This document shows, piece by piece, positions 15,390-23,973 of a stretch of DNA of 64,000 bases. The notes beneath the pieces were generated by a model. It made no database searches, had not been told where the DNA came from, and saw nothing but the letters and a program-made list of their open reading frames with translations. Made by a program: the position numbers and the translations under genes. The stretch's first letter is position 1, and every line of letters begins with the position of its first letter. Source of the DNA: Stackebrandtia nassauensis DSM 44728 (GTDB taxonomy: Bacteria; Actinomycetota; Actinomycetes; Mycobacteriales; Micromonosporaceae); the NCBI RefSeq assembly GCF_000024545.1, contig NC_013947.1, forward strand, positions 1,302,001 to 1,366,000, given 5' to 3'.

Positions 15390-18300
15390 ATGCGATTCGG
15401 TGTACTGGGGCCCGTGGCTGTGTGGACAGCGGACGGCGAACCGGTCACCGTTCCCGAGCTGAAGGTCCGCGCGCTGCTGGCGGCGCTGCTCACCGACCCC
15501 GGCCGCGTCGTCTCCGCCGATCGGCTCGTCGACTTCCTGTGGGACGAACAGCCGCCCGCCAACCCCTCGGGAGCGATCCAGACTCGGGTGTCGCGGCTGC
15601 GCAAGGTACTGACGGCAGCGGGCGGGGCCGAGCTCGTCGAACATCGACCGCCCGGCTACCGGCTGGCCGTCGAGCCCGCGGACGTGGACGCGGGGCGGTT
15701 CACGGCTCTGGTCGGTGCGGCCCGCGACGCCGTCGATGCCCGGGGCCGTCGGGAACTGCTCGCCGAGGCTCTCGACCTGTGGCGGGGGGAGCCGTTCGCG
15801 GACTTCGCCGACTCGCTGTTCGTGCGGCCCGCGATCGTGCGGCTGACGGAACAGCGGTTGCTGGCGGTGGAGGACCTGGCGCTGGCCCGGTTGGAGCTGG
15901 GCGAGCCCGGCGATGTGGTGGCGGAGCTGGGGGACCTGGTGGGGCGGCATCCGCGTCGCGAACGCTTGCGTGCCGTCCATATGCGAGCGTTGTATCTGGC
16001 GGGGCGGCAGGCCGAGGCGCTGGACAGCTTTCACGAGCTGCGGCGGCATCTGGGCGAGGAGCTTGGCTTGGATCCGGCGCCTGAGCTGGTGGAGCTGTAC
16101 GGCCGGATCCTGCGGCAGGAACCGGCGACCCGGTTCACGAGCGGCGACGAGGGATCGCGGCGGCTCGGCCCGAGCGAGCCGACGACGTCCGAGCTAGCCT
16201 CGGCTGGAGCTGGAGCTGGAGCTGGAGCTGGAGCTGGAGCTGGAGCTGGAGCTGGAGCTGGAGCTGGAGCTGGAGCTGGAGCTGGACGGGGGAACTTGCC
16301 GCGACCGGTGACCGCGCTGATCGGCCGGAGCACCGAACTGTCCGAACTGGATCAGCTGCTGCGGGACCATCGGCTGGTCACCCTGACCGGCATGGGCGGC
16401 GTCGGCAAGACCAGCCTCGCGCTGGAGGCCGCCCGCCGGTCCGCCGAGTCTACTGCGGACGGTACCTGGCTGGTCGAGCTCGCCGGGCAGCCGGAGACGT
16501 CCACCGCCGCCCAGCTCGCCGAGGTCGTCGCCGAGACGCTGGGGATCCGCGAGGACCAGTTCGCACCCCTCGGCGACCCGATCGCGACAGTGGCTGAAGC
16601 CTTGCGCCCCAAGCGGTCACGGCTGCTGCTGGACAACTGCGAGCACCTCGTCGGGGCGGCCTCGGCGCTCGCGGAGGCGCTGTTGCGCGCCGCCCCGGAC
16701 CTGTCGATCCTGGCCACCAGCCAGGAACCGCTCGGGATCGCGGGGGAGCAGCAGGTGCCGGTCAGTCCATTGCGGCCACACGACGCTGTCGAGCTGTTCA
16801 CCGCCCGCGCCCGGGGAGCCGTTCCCGGTTTCACGGTGACCGACGCCGCGACCCTGGCGGCCATCTGCGAACGGCTGGACGGCATCCCGCTGGCCCTCGA
16901 ACTGGCGGCCAACCGGATCCGGGTACTCGGCCTCGACGAGCTGGCCCAACGACTGGCGGACCGGTTCGGGCTGCTCACCAGCGGTCGCCGCGACGCTCCA
17001 GCCCGCCAACGGACCCTGCGAGCCATGCTGGACTGGAGCTGGGAGCTGCTGACCGCCGCGGAGCGGATCGTGTTGCGGCGCTTGGCGGTTCACGCCGATG
17101 GCTGCACGCTCGCGGCCGCCGAAGCCACGTGCGCCGCCGAGGGCGTGCGGCCGGACGAGGTGCTGGATCTGTTGGCGCGACTGGTGGACCGCTCACTGGT
17201 GAACGTCTCGTACGGCGGTGACGGCCCGCGCTACCGGCTGCTGGAGTCGGTCGCGGCGTACTGCGTCGAACGCTCGCGGGCCGCCGACGACCACGCCGCC
17301 GCTCGCAGGGCCCACGCGCACTATTACATCGGCTTGGCCGAGCGCGTCGACCCGCTGCTGCGTGGGCCCGAACAGGAGCGGGCACTGCGGACTTTGGACG
17401 GTGAGTCGGCCAACATTCGCGTCGCGTTCGACACCGCCATCGAAGCCGCCGAGCAGCCCGGCCCGTCGGCGGCGGGGTCGTCGCTGGTGGACGCCTCGCC
17501 CGGTACCGAGCAGCCCGGCTCGGCAGCAGCAAGCCCGTCGCAAGCCGGCGCCGCGCCCGCCGCCGAGCGGCACGCGGGCGGCACGGGCCGCGATGGCGCC
17601 ACCGCCACCGAGCAGCACGCGGTCAGCTCCGGCCACGACGGTGCCGCCGCCGAGCCCGTCTCGGCTTTGCGGCTCGTCAACGCGATGAGCTGGTACTGGT
17701 TCCTGCGCGGCCGACTCGCCGAGCCCAAGCGGATGCTGGCCAGCGTCTTGGCCCAGCCCGATCCCGGCGGGCCGCGCTACGCGCAGGCCGCCGTGTCGCG
17801 GTTCGCGATCCGGTTGTTCGCCGGGGACACCGACGTCGTCGACCCCGAGTTCACCGCCGATGTGGAGCGGATGCTGGACCGTGTCACCGATCCCGGACAG
17901 CGGGCCCGGGCGCAGTGGTTCCTGTCGCTCGCGCTCGCCTACTTCGGGGACTGGAACATGTGCGAACGCCTCCTCGGCCAGGCCACCGCCGCTTTCGAGA
18001 GCCTCGACGACTGCTGGGGCCACGCCGCCGTCACCTACAGCTGGGCCGAGTTCCGTTACGACCGTGGCGAACTGGCCGCCGCCCGCCAGCTCGGCCTGCG
18101 AGGGCTGGACCTGTTCGTCGAGGCCGGTGACAGCTGGGGCCGCACCCAGGTCGAGACCCTGCTGGGCCGACTGGCCGAGGTGGACGGTGACTACGTCCAG
18201 GCCGCCGAACGACACCGCGCCGCTCTCGTCCTGGCCGAGCGACTGGGATTGTGGTCGGCGGTGTCCATAGGCAACAGCGAGCTGGGCCGGATCGCGCTGC

Positions 18301-18866
18301 TCACCGACGATCTCGCGCAGGCTGAGCGGCACCACGAGCAGGCTCGGCGGATCGCCATCGAGCACGCCGACGCTCCGGGACGCGAGTACGCGGAGATCGG
18401 GTTGGCGCTCGGTGCCCGGCGACAGGGCGCACTGGACGACGCTGAGAGTTACCTGCGACGGTGGTTGGACTGGAACCGGGAACTGGAGACGGACTACGGG
18501 CTGGCCCTCCTCCTGGCCGAACTGGGTTTCATCGCCGAGCTGCGCGGCGACGCCGACGCGGCGTTGGAGTGGCAGCGCGACGGCCTCACAGCCGCCCGGC
18601 AGACCGGCAACCCGCGCGCGGTGGCGTTGGCGTTGGAAGGGCTCGCCGGTGCCCGCTCCGTCGGCGGCCAGCCCGAGGTCGCCGCCCGGCTGCTCGGTGC
18701 CGCCGCCGCGCTGCGGGAGTCGCTGGCCGCGCCGCTGCCCTCCGCCGAGCGCCGCGATGTCGATCGTGTCACCGAGCGGCTGCGGGAAGCGTTGGGGGAC
18801 AGTCGGTTCAAGGAACTGCTCGCCGAGGGCGCCGTTCTCGACGTGGACGGTGTCGAGGCCGGTTAG
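15390..18866 (+). CDS. SARP-family transcriptional regulator (AfsR-like: wHTH, BTAD, NB-ARC, helical repeats)
   Basis: 1158 residues. An OmpR-type winged helix (residues 1-95, MRFGVLGPVAVWTADGEPV) and a BTAD domain (about 96-245) form the SARP module. An Ala-Gly linker of 14 repeats (about 272-299) leads to an NB-ARC ATPase with Walker A GMGGVGKTS (about 335-343) and Walker B-like RSRLLLDNCEHL. The C-terminal ~500 residues are TPR-like, and a second low-complexity insert lies near residues 690-750. Such regulators usually activate secondary-metabolite or export genes. The start is the ATG whose product aligns with the SARP N-terminus. It is divergent from the SDR-MFS operon, its likely target. 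Confidence 0.9.
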   Translation: MRFGVLGPVAVWTADGEPVTVPELKVRALLAALLTDPGRVVSADRLVDFLWDEQPPANPSGAIQTRVSRLRKVLTAAGGAELVEHRPPGYRLAVEPADVDAGRFTALVGAARDAVDARGRRELLAEALDLWRGEPFADFADSLFVRPAIVRLTEQRLLAVEDLALARLELGEPGDVVAELGDLVGRHPRRERLRAVHMRALYLAGRQAEALDSFHELRRHLGEELGLDPAPELVELYGRILRQEPATRFTSGDEGSRRLGPSEPTTSELASAGAGAGAGAGAGAGAGAGAGAGAGAGAGRGNLPRPVTALIGRSTELSELDQLLRDHRLVTLTGMGGVGKTSLALEAARRSAESTADGTWLVELAGQPETSTAAQLAEVVAETLGIREDQFAPLGDPIATVAEALRPKRSRLLLDNCEHLVGAASALAEALLRAAPDLSILATSQEPLGIAGEQQVPVSPLRPHDAVELFTARARGAVPGFTVTDAATLAAICERLDGIPLALELAANRIRVLGLDELAQRLADRFGLLTSGRRDAPARQRTLRAMLDWSWELLTAAERIVLRRLAVHADGCTLAAAEATCAAEGVRPDEVLDLLARLVDRSLVNVSYGGDGPRYRLLESVAAYCVERSRAADDHAAARRAHAHYYIGLAERVDPLLRGPEQERALRTLDGESANIRVAFDTAIEAAEQPGPSAAGSSLVDASPGTEQPGSAAASPSQAGAAPAAERHAGGTGRDGATATEQHAVSSGHDGAAAEPVSALRLVNAMSWYWFLRGRLAEPKRMLASVLAQPDPGGPRYAQAAVSRFAIRLFAGDTDVVDPEFTADVERMLDRVTDPGQRARAQWFLSLALAYFGDWNMCERLLGQATAAFESLDDCWGHAAVTYSWAEFRYDRGELAAARQLGLRGLDLFVEAGDSWGRTQVETLLGRLAEVDGDYVQAAERHRAALVLAERLGLWSAVSIGNSELGRIALLTDDLAQAERHHEQARRIAIEHADAPGREYAEIGLALGARRQGALDDAESYLRRWLDWNRELETDYGLALLLAELGFIAELRGDADAALEWQRDGLTAARQTGNPRAVALALEGLAGARSVGGQPEVAARLLGAAAALRESLAAPLPSAERRDVDRVTERLREALGDSRFKELLAEGAVLDVDGVEAG
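16203..16286 (+). repeat. (GCTGGA)14 perfect hexanucleotide microsatellite within the SARP gene
   Basis: Fourteen exact GCTGGA units (84 bp) encode Ala-Gly repeats that link the BTAD and NB-ARC domains. The length is a multiple of three per unit, so slippage would change linker length by two residues without a frameshift. Perfect identity at synonymous sites indicates recent expansion. Confidence 0.95.
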
Positions 18867-19609
18867 GCGTTGACGACGGTGAACCCGGCCCCGTTGGGGT
18901 CGACGACGAACGCGTTGCGGCCCACGCCGGGCAGGTCCATCGGGCCGACCGGGACCGTGCAGCCCAGCTCCATGGCCTTGGTGGCGAAGCCGTCCACGTC
19001 CTCGGACTTGAAGACCGCCAGCCACGACGGCCGCACGCCCTCGGGCCTTTCCTCGCCGAACACGTGCATGTTGCCGAAGGGTTCGTCGGCCCCGGCGGCG
19101 GTGAGGGAGGAGCCCATGGTGGACTCACCCGCGCGCCAGCCGAAGACCGTCTCGTAGAAGTCGAAGGCGTCGTCGGATTCGGCCAGCAGTGTCACCCCGG
19201 CCGGGGCTCCCGCCACACCCCAGGTCTCGGCTCCCTTGTGCTCCTTGGGTCGCGAGATCCCGAATGCCGCGCCGTCGGGTGCCTGGCATACCGCGATGGT
19301 GCACTGGTCGAAGACGTCCATCGGTGGCATGAGGACGGCGCCCCCGGCGGATTCGACGGCCTTGGCGACGCGGTGCGGGTCCGACACCTTGAAGTACACG
19401 TTCCACCAGGGGTGCGCGTCCTGCGCGCAAGGGGCGATCGCCGCGATCTGACGGCCCGCCAGCGACGCCATCGTGTAGTGACCGGACGACTCGCCCAGGT
19501 CCTGAGTGGTCCAACCGAACAGGCGCTGGTAGAACTTGGCCGTCACCGGTACGTCCGGTGTGGTCACCTCCACCCAGTAGGGCTCGCCGTCGGCGAATGT
19601 GGCGCTCAT
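18863..19609 (-). CDS. Two-domain VOC (glyoxalase/bleomycin-resistance) protein
   Basis: 248 residues with two tandem VOC domains: the first from PYWVEVTTPDVPVTAKFYQR and the second from GVTLLAESDDAFDFYETVFG. The terminal VDPNGAGFTVVN is typical of this family, often called glyoxalase/hydroxyacylglutathione-like in actinobacteria. The ATG follows AAGGAGAACC. Substrate unknown. Its stop overlaps the SARP stop by 4 bp in convergent orientation. Confidence 0.85.
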   Translation of the reverse strand: MSATFADGEPYWVEVTTPDVPVTAKFYQRLFGWTTQDLGESSGHYTMASLAGRQIAAIAPCAQDAHPWWNVYFKVSDPHRVAKAVESAGGAVLMPPMDVFDQCTIAVCQAPDGAAFGISRPKEHKGAETWGVAGAPAGVTLLAESDDAFDFYETVFGWRAGESTMGSSLTAAGADEPFGNMHVFGEERPEGVRPSWLAVFKSEDVDGFATKAMELGCTVPVGPMDLPGVGRNAFVVDPNGAGFTVVNA

Positions 19610-19730
19610 CGGTTCTCCTTCGCGCTTCGTGGTTCTGTTTTCGTACCACCGACCGCGACGGATATGGCGGTCGGGTACGACGCCGTCACCGCAAGGCTCT
19701 CAAAGCGCCGCACCCGAAGGACCGGTTTCG

Positions 19731-21215
19731 TCAAATAGCGGCGTTCACGTGCACCGCCAGTACGCCGTTGGCCGGAACCGTCGCCGTCAGCTTGCCGCCC
19801 GACACGGTGTACGCCGGACCGTCGCAGGCGCCGTCGGTGTGGTCGCCGTTGGCCACGTCGCAGTACTCGCCGTCGGGCAGGGCGGTGGCGAACTCGGTGG
19901 TGAGTGCGGAACCCGAGGCGTTGAAGGCCGCGAAGGCCCGGTCACCGCGTCCGAAGGCGATCTGGTCGGAACCGTTGGACCACCAGTCGGTCACCGCCGC
20001 GTCGCCCGCGGCGGTGCGGAACGCGCCCAGGTTGAGCACGGCGCGCTGCCGGTGCGAGCACTCCCAGCCGGACGCGCAGGCGCCGTCGTCGGCCACGGCC
20101 TGCTTGGTGGTTCCGTCCGATTCGGCCGGTGGCCCGGCGTCGGCGTTGTCGAACGCGAAGCCCGACAGGATGTGCGGGGAGCCGTAGCCGTGCGCCAGCG
20201 CGAACGCCTCGGCCATGTAGTAGCGGGCGCCGTTCTTGTAGGTGAGCTGAGCGCGGCCGCTGCGCTGGGTGTCGTGGTTGTCGATGAAGGTGGTGGCGGC
20301 GGACGAGTCGAGCAGCATCTGGCTTTGGAAGTCCTTCAGCGCCGACAGCTGCCCGTCCTTGAACCGGGCGCCGACCTGGTCGCCGTAGCGGAACTCGGTG
20401 ACGCGTCCCAGTCCCTTGTACTCGTTCGGGCTGATCTCGCCGTTGCCGCCCTCGATGACCTCCTGGAAGATCTTCGGGTCGCCGGTCAGTCCACCGTAGA
20501 TGGCCTCCAGGTCGGCGACCGGGACGTGTTTGGCGGCGTCGATGCGGAAGCCGTCGACACCCAGGTCGATGAGGTCCTGCATGTAGCCGGTGAGTTGCTT
20601 TCGGACGTGTTCGGTCTCGGTGGCCAGGTCGGACAGGTCGAGCAGTTCGCAGTTGCGGACTTCCCACTGGTCCTGCCAGTTCTGGATGTCGTCGTTGCCG
20701 TTGCGGCCGCAGTGGTGGAAGTCGTTGTTGCCGTAGGGGACCGCGGGGTAGTCGTACTGGGAGTACTCGCTGCCGCCGCTGCCGGTCCCGGTGGAGGCGC
20801 CACCGGCCATGTGGTTGACGATCGTGTCCACATAGACCTCCACGCCCGCGTCGTCGCAGGCGGACACCATGTCGGCGAAGTCCTTGGCCGAACCGCGCCG
20901 CGATTCGAGCTGGTAGCTGACCGGCTGGTAGTCCTGCCACCACGGGTACTGCTTGTCGGGCAGCACGACGTGTTCCTGAGGCGCGGACACCTCGACGGCC
21001 GGGAACTTCGCCGGACCGAGCACATTGGTGCACTCGGACGCCACCGACTTCCACGGCCACTGGAACAGGTGCAGGATCGCCTCGTCGCCCGCGATGGGGG
21101 CGGTGGCCTCGACGGTGGACGGTTGACCGGGTTCGGACTGGGCGACTCCGGCGGTGAATCCCGTGGCCAGCACGGTGATCACCACCATGGGAGGTATGAG
21201 GTTCTTGGTACGCAT
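19731..21215 (-). CDS. Secreted alpha-amylase (GH13)
   Basis: 494 residues: a signal peptide (MRTKNLIPPMVVITVLATGF, cleavage near residue 25-30) followed by a GH13 barrel. Catalytic residues by motif are Asp226 in DGFRIDAAKH, Glu252 in FQEVIEGG and Asp315 in IDNHDTQR; VDTIVNHM is the first conserved region. It hydrolyses internal alpha-1,4 bonds of starch outside the cell. The C-terminal all-beta domain is present, but there is no recognisable starch-binding (CBM20) tail. The ATG at 21215 is chosen because the upstream in-frame residues precede a normal signal peptide. Confidence 0.92.
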   Translation of the reverse strand: MRTKNLIPPMVVITVLATGFTAGVAQSEPGQPSTVEATAPIAGDEAILHLFQWPWKSVASECTNVLGPAKFPAVEVSAPQEHVVLPDKQYPWWQDYQPVSYQLESRRGSAKDFADMVSACDDAGVEVYVDTIVNHMAGGASTGTGSGGSEYSQYDYPAVPYGNNDFHHCGRNGNDDIQNWQDQWEVRNCELLDLSDLATETEHVRKQLTGYMQDLIDLGVDGFRIDAAKHVPVADLEAIYGGLTGDPKIFQEVIEGGNGEISPNEYKGLGRVTEFRYGDQVGARFKDGQLSALKDFQSQMLLDSSAATTFIDNHDTQRSGRAQLTYKNGARYYMAEAFALAHGYGSPHILSGFAFDNADAGPPAESDGTTKQAVADDGACASGWECSHRQRAVLNLGAFRTAAGDAAVTDWWSNGSDQIAFGRGDRAFAAFNASGSALTTEFATALPDGEYCDVANGDHTDGACDGPAYTVSGGKLTATVPANGVLAVHVNAAI

Positions 21216-21266
21216 GGGAATCCTCGCTGTGGGGGTAGACCCGGCGCCGGGACAGGTCTGAAATTT

Positions 21267-21308
21267 CTTGCGCAAGGTTTCCCGAAGGCTATCGACGTGT
21301 TTCGATAG
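21267..21308. promoter_or_regulatory. Palindromes upstream of the amylase gene (possible LacI-type operator)
   Basis: CTTGCGCAAG (21267-21276) is a perfect palindrome of the kind LacI/MalR regulators bind at actinobacterial amylase genes. CTATCGA (21289-21295) and TCGATAG (21302-21308) form a second inverted repeat with a 6-bp spacer. Both lie 50-95 bp before the amylase ATG, where the promoter should be. Confidence 0.5.
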
Positions 21309-21388
21309 CGTCAACGGGGCACAGTGGGGTGACCTCGGCCGATGCGGCCGTTTCTTTCAACGGCGCCCTCGCTGGAACGTGGTCTACC

Positions 21389-21405
21389 AATGACGTTTCG
21401 TCATT
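21389..21405. repeat. Small inverted repeat between the amylase and RmlD-like genes
   Basis: AATGACG and CGTCATT form a 7-bp perfect stem with a TTT loop. It lies about 175 bp upstream of the amylase start and 90 bp beyond the end of the RmlD-like gene, so it could be a weak terminator for that gene or a distal operator. Confidence 0.3.
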
Positions 21406-21494
21406 TGTCGAGGTAGGAGTGGATTGGCTCGTCGGCCCGTTTCTGCAAGATCTTTCACGGCGTCCCGCGAAATTGGCACACGACGGCCGGTCCG

Positions 21495-22334
21495 TCAGCC
21501 GCCGATCGGCTCGGCCATGAACTCGCTCGCGCCCCGCAGCCGGGTGCGCAGCAGCGACCGCGCCCGGGAGATGTCCAGCCGGACGTCCAGCGCCAGCGCC
21601 GGACGCGGATCCATGTCGACTGCTCGCTTCGCGGGTATCGCGGCCGGGTCCAGGCCGTCGCGGCGCGCCACCAGCACGCCGAGCTCGTAGCGGGTGATCG
21701 CCTCGCTCCCGGCGACATTGAGGACACCGCTGAAATCGTTGCCCGCCAGCTCCAGCAGCGCGTCGGCGAGATCGTCCACATGAACCGGAGTGCGGACCAT
21801 GTCGGTGAACAGGAACCCCTCGCGCTGCCCGTGGACCAGCTCGTAGGTGAGCCGCTCGAAATAGCCGTCGCCGTCGCCGCCGATGAGACCGGTGCGCACG
21901 ATCGCGGCCTCCGGCGCGATCGCCTTGACCGCGGTCTCGGCGGCGGCCTTGGCGGCCCCGTACCGGTTCACCGGGTCCGGCAGCGCGGACTCGTCGTAGG
22001 AGCCGTCACCACGGTGCACGGCGTCGGTGGACACGTGCACCAGCCGCACCCCCAGCCGCGCCGCCGCGGCGGCGACATTGGCGGCACCGTCGGCGGTGGT
22101 GGCCCAGTCCTCGCGTTCCCGCCCGGTCGCGGTGTGGACGACGACGGCGGGCCGGACCTTGTCGAGGACCTCGCGCACCTGAACCGGATCCCGGACGTCG
22201 AGCCGCACGTCGGTGACGTCAGAGGGTGAGCTGAACGAGGTGCCGACGGTGTTCCATCCCGCCCGGGCGGCCCGCCGGTAGACGACACTGCCCAGCGACC
22301 CCGTGGCGCCGGTGATGAGAATCCGTTCGGACAT
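21495..22334 (-). CDS. NAD(P)-dependent sugar-nucleotide reductase-like protein (RmlD/extended SDR)
   Basis: 279 residues. The Rossmann motif ITGATGSLG is at the N-terminus, HVSTDAVHRGDGSYDES resembles RmlD's VSTDYVFDG region, and NRYGAAKAAAE supplies the YxxxK catalytic pair. This fits dTDP-4-dehydrorhamnose reductase-like enzymes, but no other sugar-nucleotide genes are adjacent, so the substrate is open. The ATG at 22334 lacks a strong ribosome site. Confidence 0.8.
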   Translation of the reverse strand: MSERILITGATGSLGSVVYRRAARAGWNTVGTSFSSPSDVTDVRLDVRDPVQVREVLDKVRPAVVVHTATGREREDWATTADGAANVAAAAARLGVRLVHVSTDAVHRGDGSYDESALPDPVNRYGAAKAAAETAVKAIAPEAAIVRTGLIGGDGDGYFERLTYELVHGQREGFLFTDMVRTPVHVDDLADALLELAGNDFSGVLNVAGSEAITRYELGVLVARRDGLDPAAIPAKRAVDMDPRPALALDVRLDISRARSLLRTRLRGASEFMAEPIGG

Positions 22335-22418
22335 CCACGCGACGCTACGGGATTGAGCTGAGAGGACGCTGGGTACCAATCCGGGGCATCATGGCCGAAG
22401 CGACGAGAGGAGCCGACG

Positions 22419-23150
22419 ATGGTGCGCTGGCTGCGGGCGTGTGCGGGGCGTCCGGAAACCCGATGGGAGACCACAGTCGACTTCTGGTCGCGGGTCACCG
22501 GCACGCTGCCCGAGTGGCGCAGTCCCGGCGACGTCTGGCTGGAACCCGTCTCCGGCGACGGGATGCTCGCCCTGACCAACCGCGCCGCCGCGGCGGCCAC
22601 CCGGGTGGACCTGGTCGTCGACGACGCCGAAGCCGTGGTGCGCCGGGCCTTCGAGCTGGGGGCCACGGCCAGCAACGACGACGGCGAGCACGTCACCGGC
22701 CGCTCCCCGGGCGGGCTGACCTTCCACATCGCCGCCGCGCCGGACTCCGAACTCGCCGAACCACCGGTCCTGGAACACCCCAACGGTTCCCTCAGCGGCC
22801 TCGACCAGATCTGCGTCGACATCGGACCATCCGATTGGGACACCGAGCTCGCGTTCTGGTCGGACCTGACCGGCCACAAGGCCCGCACCGGCGCCCGCCC
22901 GGAGTACGCCTGGATCAAGGGCCCCAACGGCCGCACGTCCCGGCTGCTGTTGCAGCGCCTGGACGAGGACCGACCCACCAGCGCCCATCTCGACTTCGCC
23001 TGCTCCGACGTCGCGGCGGTGTGCGAGGCCCACGTCGCCGCCGGAGCCCGCAGCGGCGACGTGTTCCCGTGGTGGACGGTCATGTACGACCCGTCCGGCG
23101 CCGTCTACTGCCTGACCGCCCGCGACCCCGTGACCGGGGCGCTGCCGTAG
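22419..23150 (+). CDS. Two-domain VOC/glyoxalase-like protein, copy 1 of a tandem pair
   Basis: 243 residues, starting MVRWLRACAGRPETRWETTV after GAGAGGAG. Two glyoxalase-like halves are visible; the second, from LDQICVDIGPSDWDTELAFW, is the common glyoxalase-like domain type. The product is clearly paralogous to the next gene: same length, near-identical start MVRWLR and shared VMYDPSGAVYCLTA ending. It may bind a hydrophobic ligand or act in resistance; activity unknown. Confidence 0.82.
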   Translation: MVRWLRACAGRPETRWETTVDFWSRVTGTLPEWRSPGDVWLEPVSGDGMLALTNRAAAAATRVDLVVDDAEAVVRRAFELGATASNDDGEHVTGRSPGGLTFHIAAAPDSELAEPPVLEHPNGSLSGLDQICVDIGPSDWDTELAFWSDLTGHKARTGARPEYAWIKGPNGRTSRLLLQRLDEDRPTSAHLDFACSDVAAVCEAHVAAGARSGDVFPWWTVMYDPSGAVYCLTARDPVTGALP

Positions 23151-23228
23151 CGCCGAGGTCCGCCGTCGTGGTTGAGCAGCGGCTTCGTGGGGTAACCCGG
23201 TAGCCGACGACTATGAGAGGAGTCGGCC

Positions 23229-23960
23229 ATGGTGCGCTGGCTGCGAACCTGCCTGGGCCGTCCGAGCGAAGTCTGGCGTGACTCGGTGGACTTCTGGGCC
23301 CGGGTCACCGAGACCACCGCCGCGCCGCCGGACGCGGACGAGGTGCTGCTGGAACCCGACACCGGGGACGCCTGGCTGGGACTGACCCGCCGGGCGACGG
23401 CACCGCCGACCCGCGTCGACCTCGTCGCCGACGACGCCGAGGCCATGGTGGCGAAGGCCTACGAGCTGGGTGTCACGGCGATCTACGACGACAACGAGCG
23501 CTTCACCGGCCGGTCGCCGGGCGGGCTGATGTTCCGCGTCGAGAACGGGGACCGCGCCTTCACCGAACCGGCGATCGTGAAGCACGCCAACGGTTCCACC
23601 AGCAGCGCCAACCAGCTGTGCATCGACGTCGGTCGCGACGACTGGGACAGCGAGGTGCGGTTCTGGGAGAACCTGACCGGCTGGAGCGCCCGCACGACGT
23701 CCTTCCCCGAGTTCAGCACGCTCACCCCCGAGGACCGCTCCACGTGCCTGGTGCTGTTGCAGCGCTTGGACGAGGACCGTCCCACCGGGGCGCATGTCGA
23801 CTTCTCGACTTCGGATGTCGCGGCGGTTCGCGAGGTCCACCTGGCCGCCGGTGCTCGCGGCGGGGAGGTGTTCAAGCACTGGACGGTGATGTACGACCCG
23901 TCCGGCGCCGTCTACTGCCTCACCGCCGTCGATCCGGCGACCGGGGAGTCCACCGGGTGA
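23229..23960 (+). CDS. Two-domain VOC/glyoxalase-like protein, copy 2 of a tandem pair
   Basis: 243 residues, with the same layout as the preceding gene and a similar leader (GAGAGGAGTCGGCC before the ATG). Conserved blocks include GRSPGGL, LLLQRLDEDRPT and WTVMYDPSGAVYCLTA. The first halves have diverged more than the second. The copies are 78 bp apart and probably co-transcribed or similarly promoted. A tandem duplication followed by specialisation is the simplest reading. Confidence 0.82.
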   Translation: MVRWLRTCLGRPSEVWRDSVDFWARVTETTAAPPDADEVLLEPDTGDAWLGLTRRATAPPTRVDLVADDAEAMVAKAYELGVTAIYDDNERFTGRSPGGLMFRVENGDRAFTEPAIVKHANGSTSSANQLCIDVGRDDWDSEVRFWENLTGWSARTTSFPEFSTLTPEDRSTCLVLLQRLDEDRPTGAHVDFSTSDVAAVREVHLAAGARGGEVFKHWTVMYDPSGAVYCLTAVDPATGESTG

Positions 23961-23973
23961 GCCGCGGGCGGCT

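Noticed and set aside
12898..15462. Plus-strand open frame of about 850 codons opposite the MFS and SDR genes
   Set aside because: Product is Arg/Gln/His-rich without domains; the minus strand has clear MFS and SDR proteins with ribosome sites.
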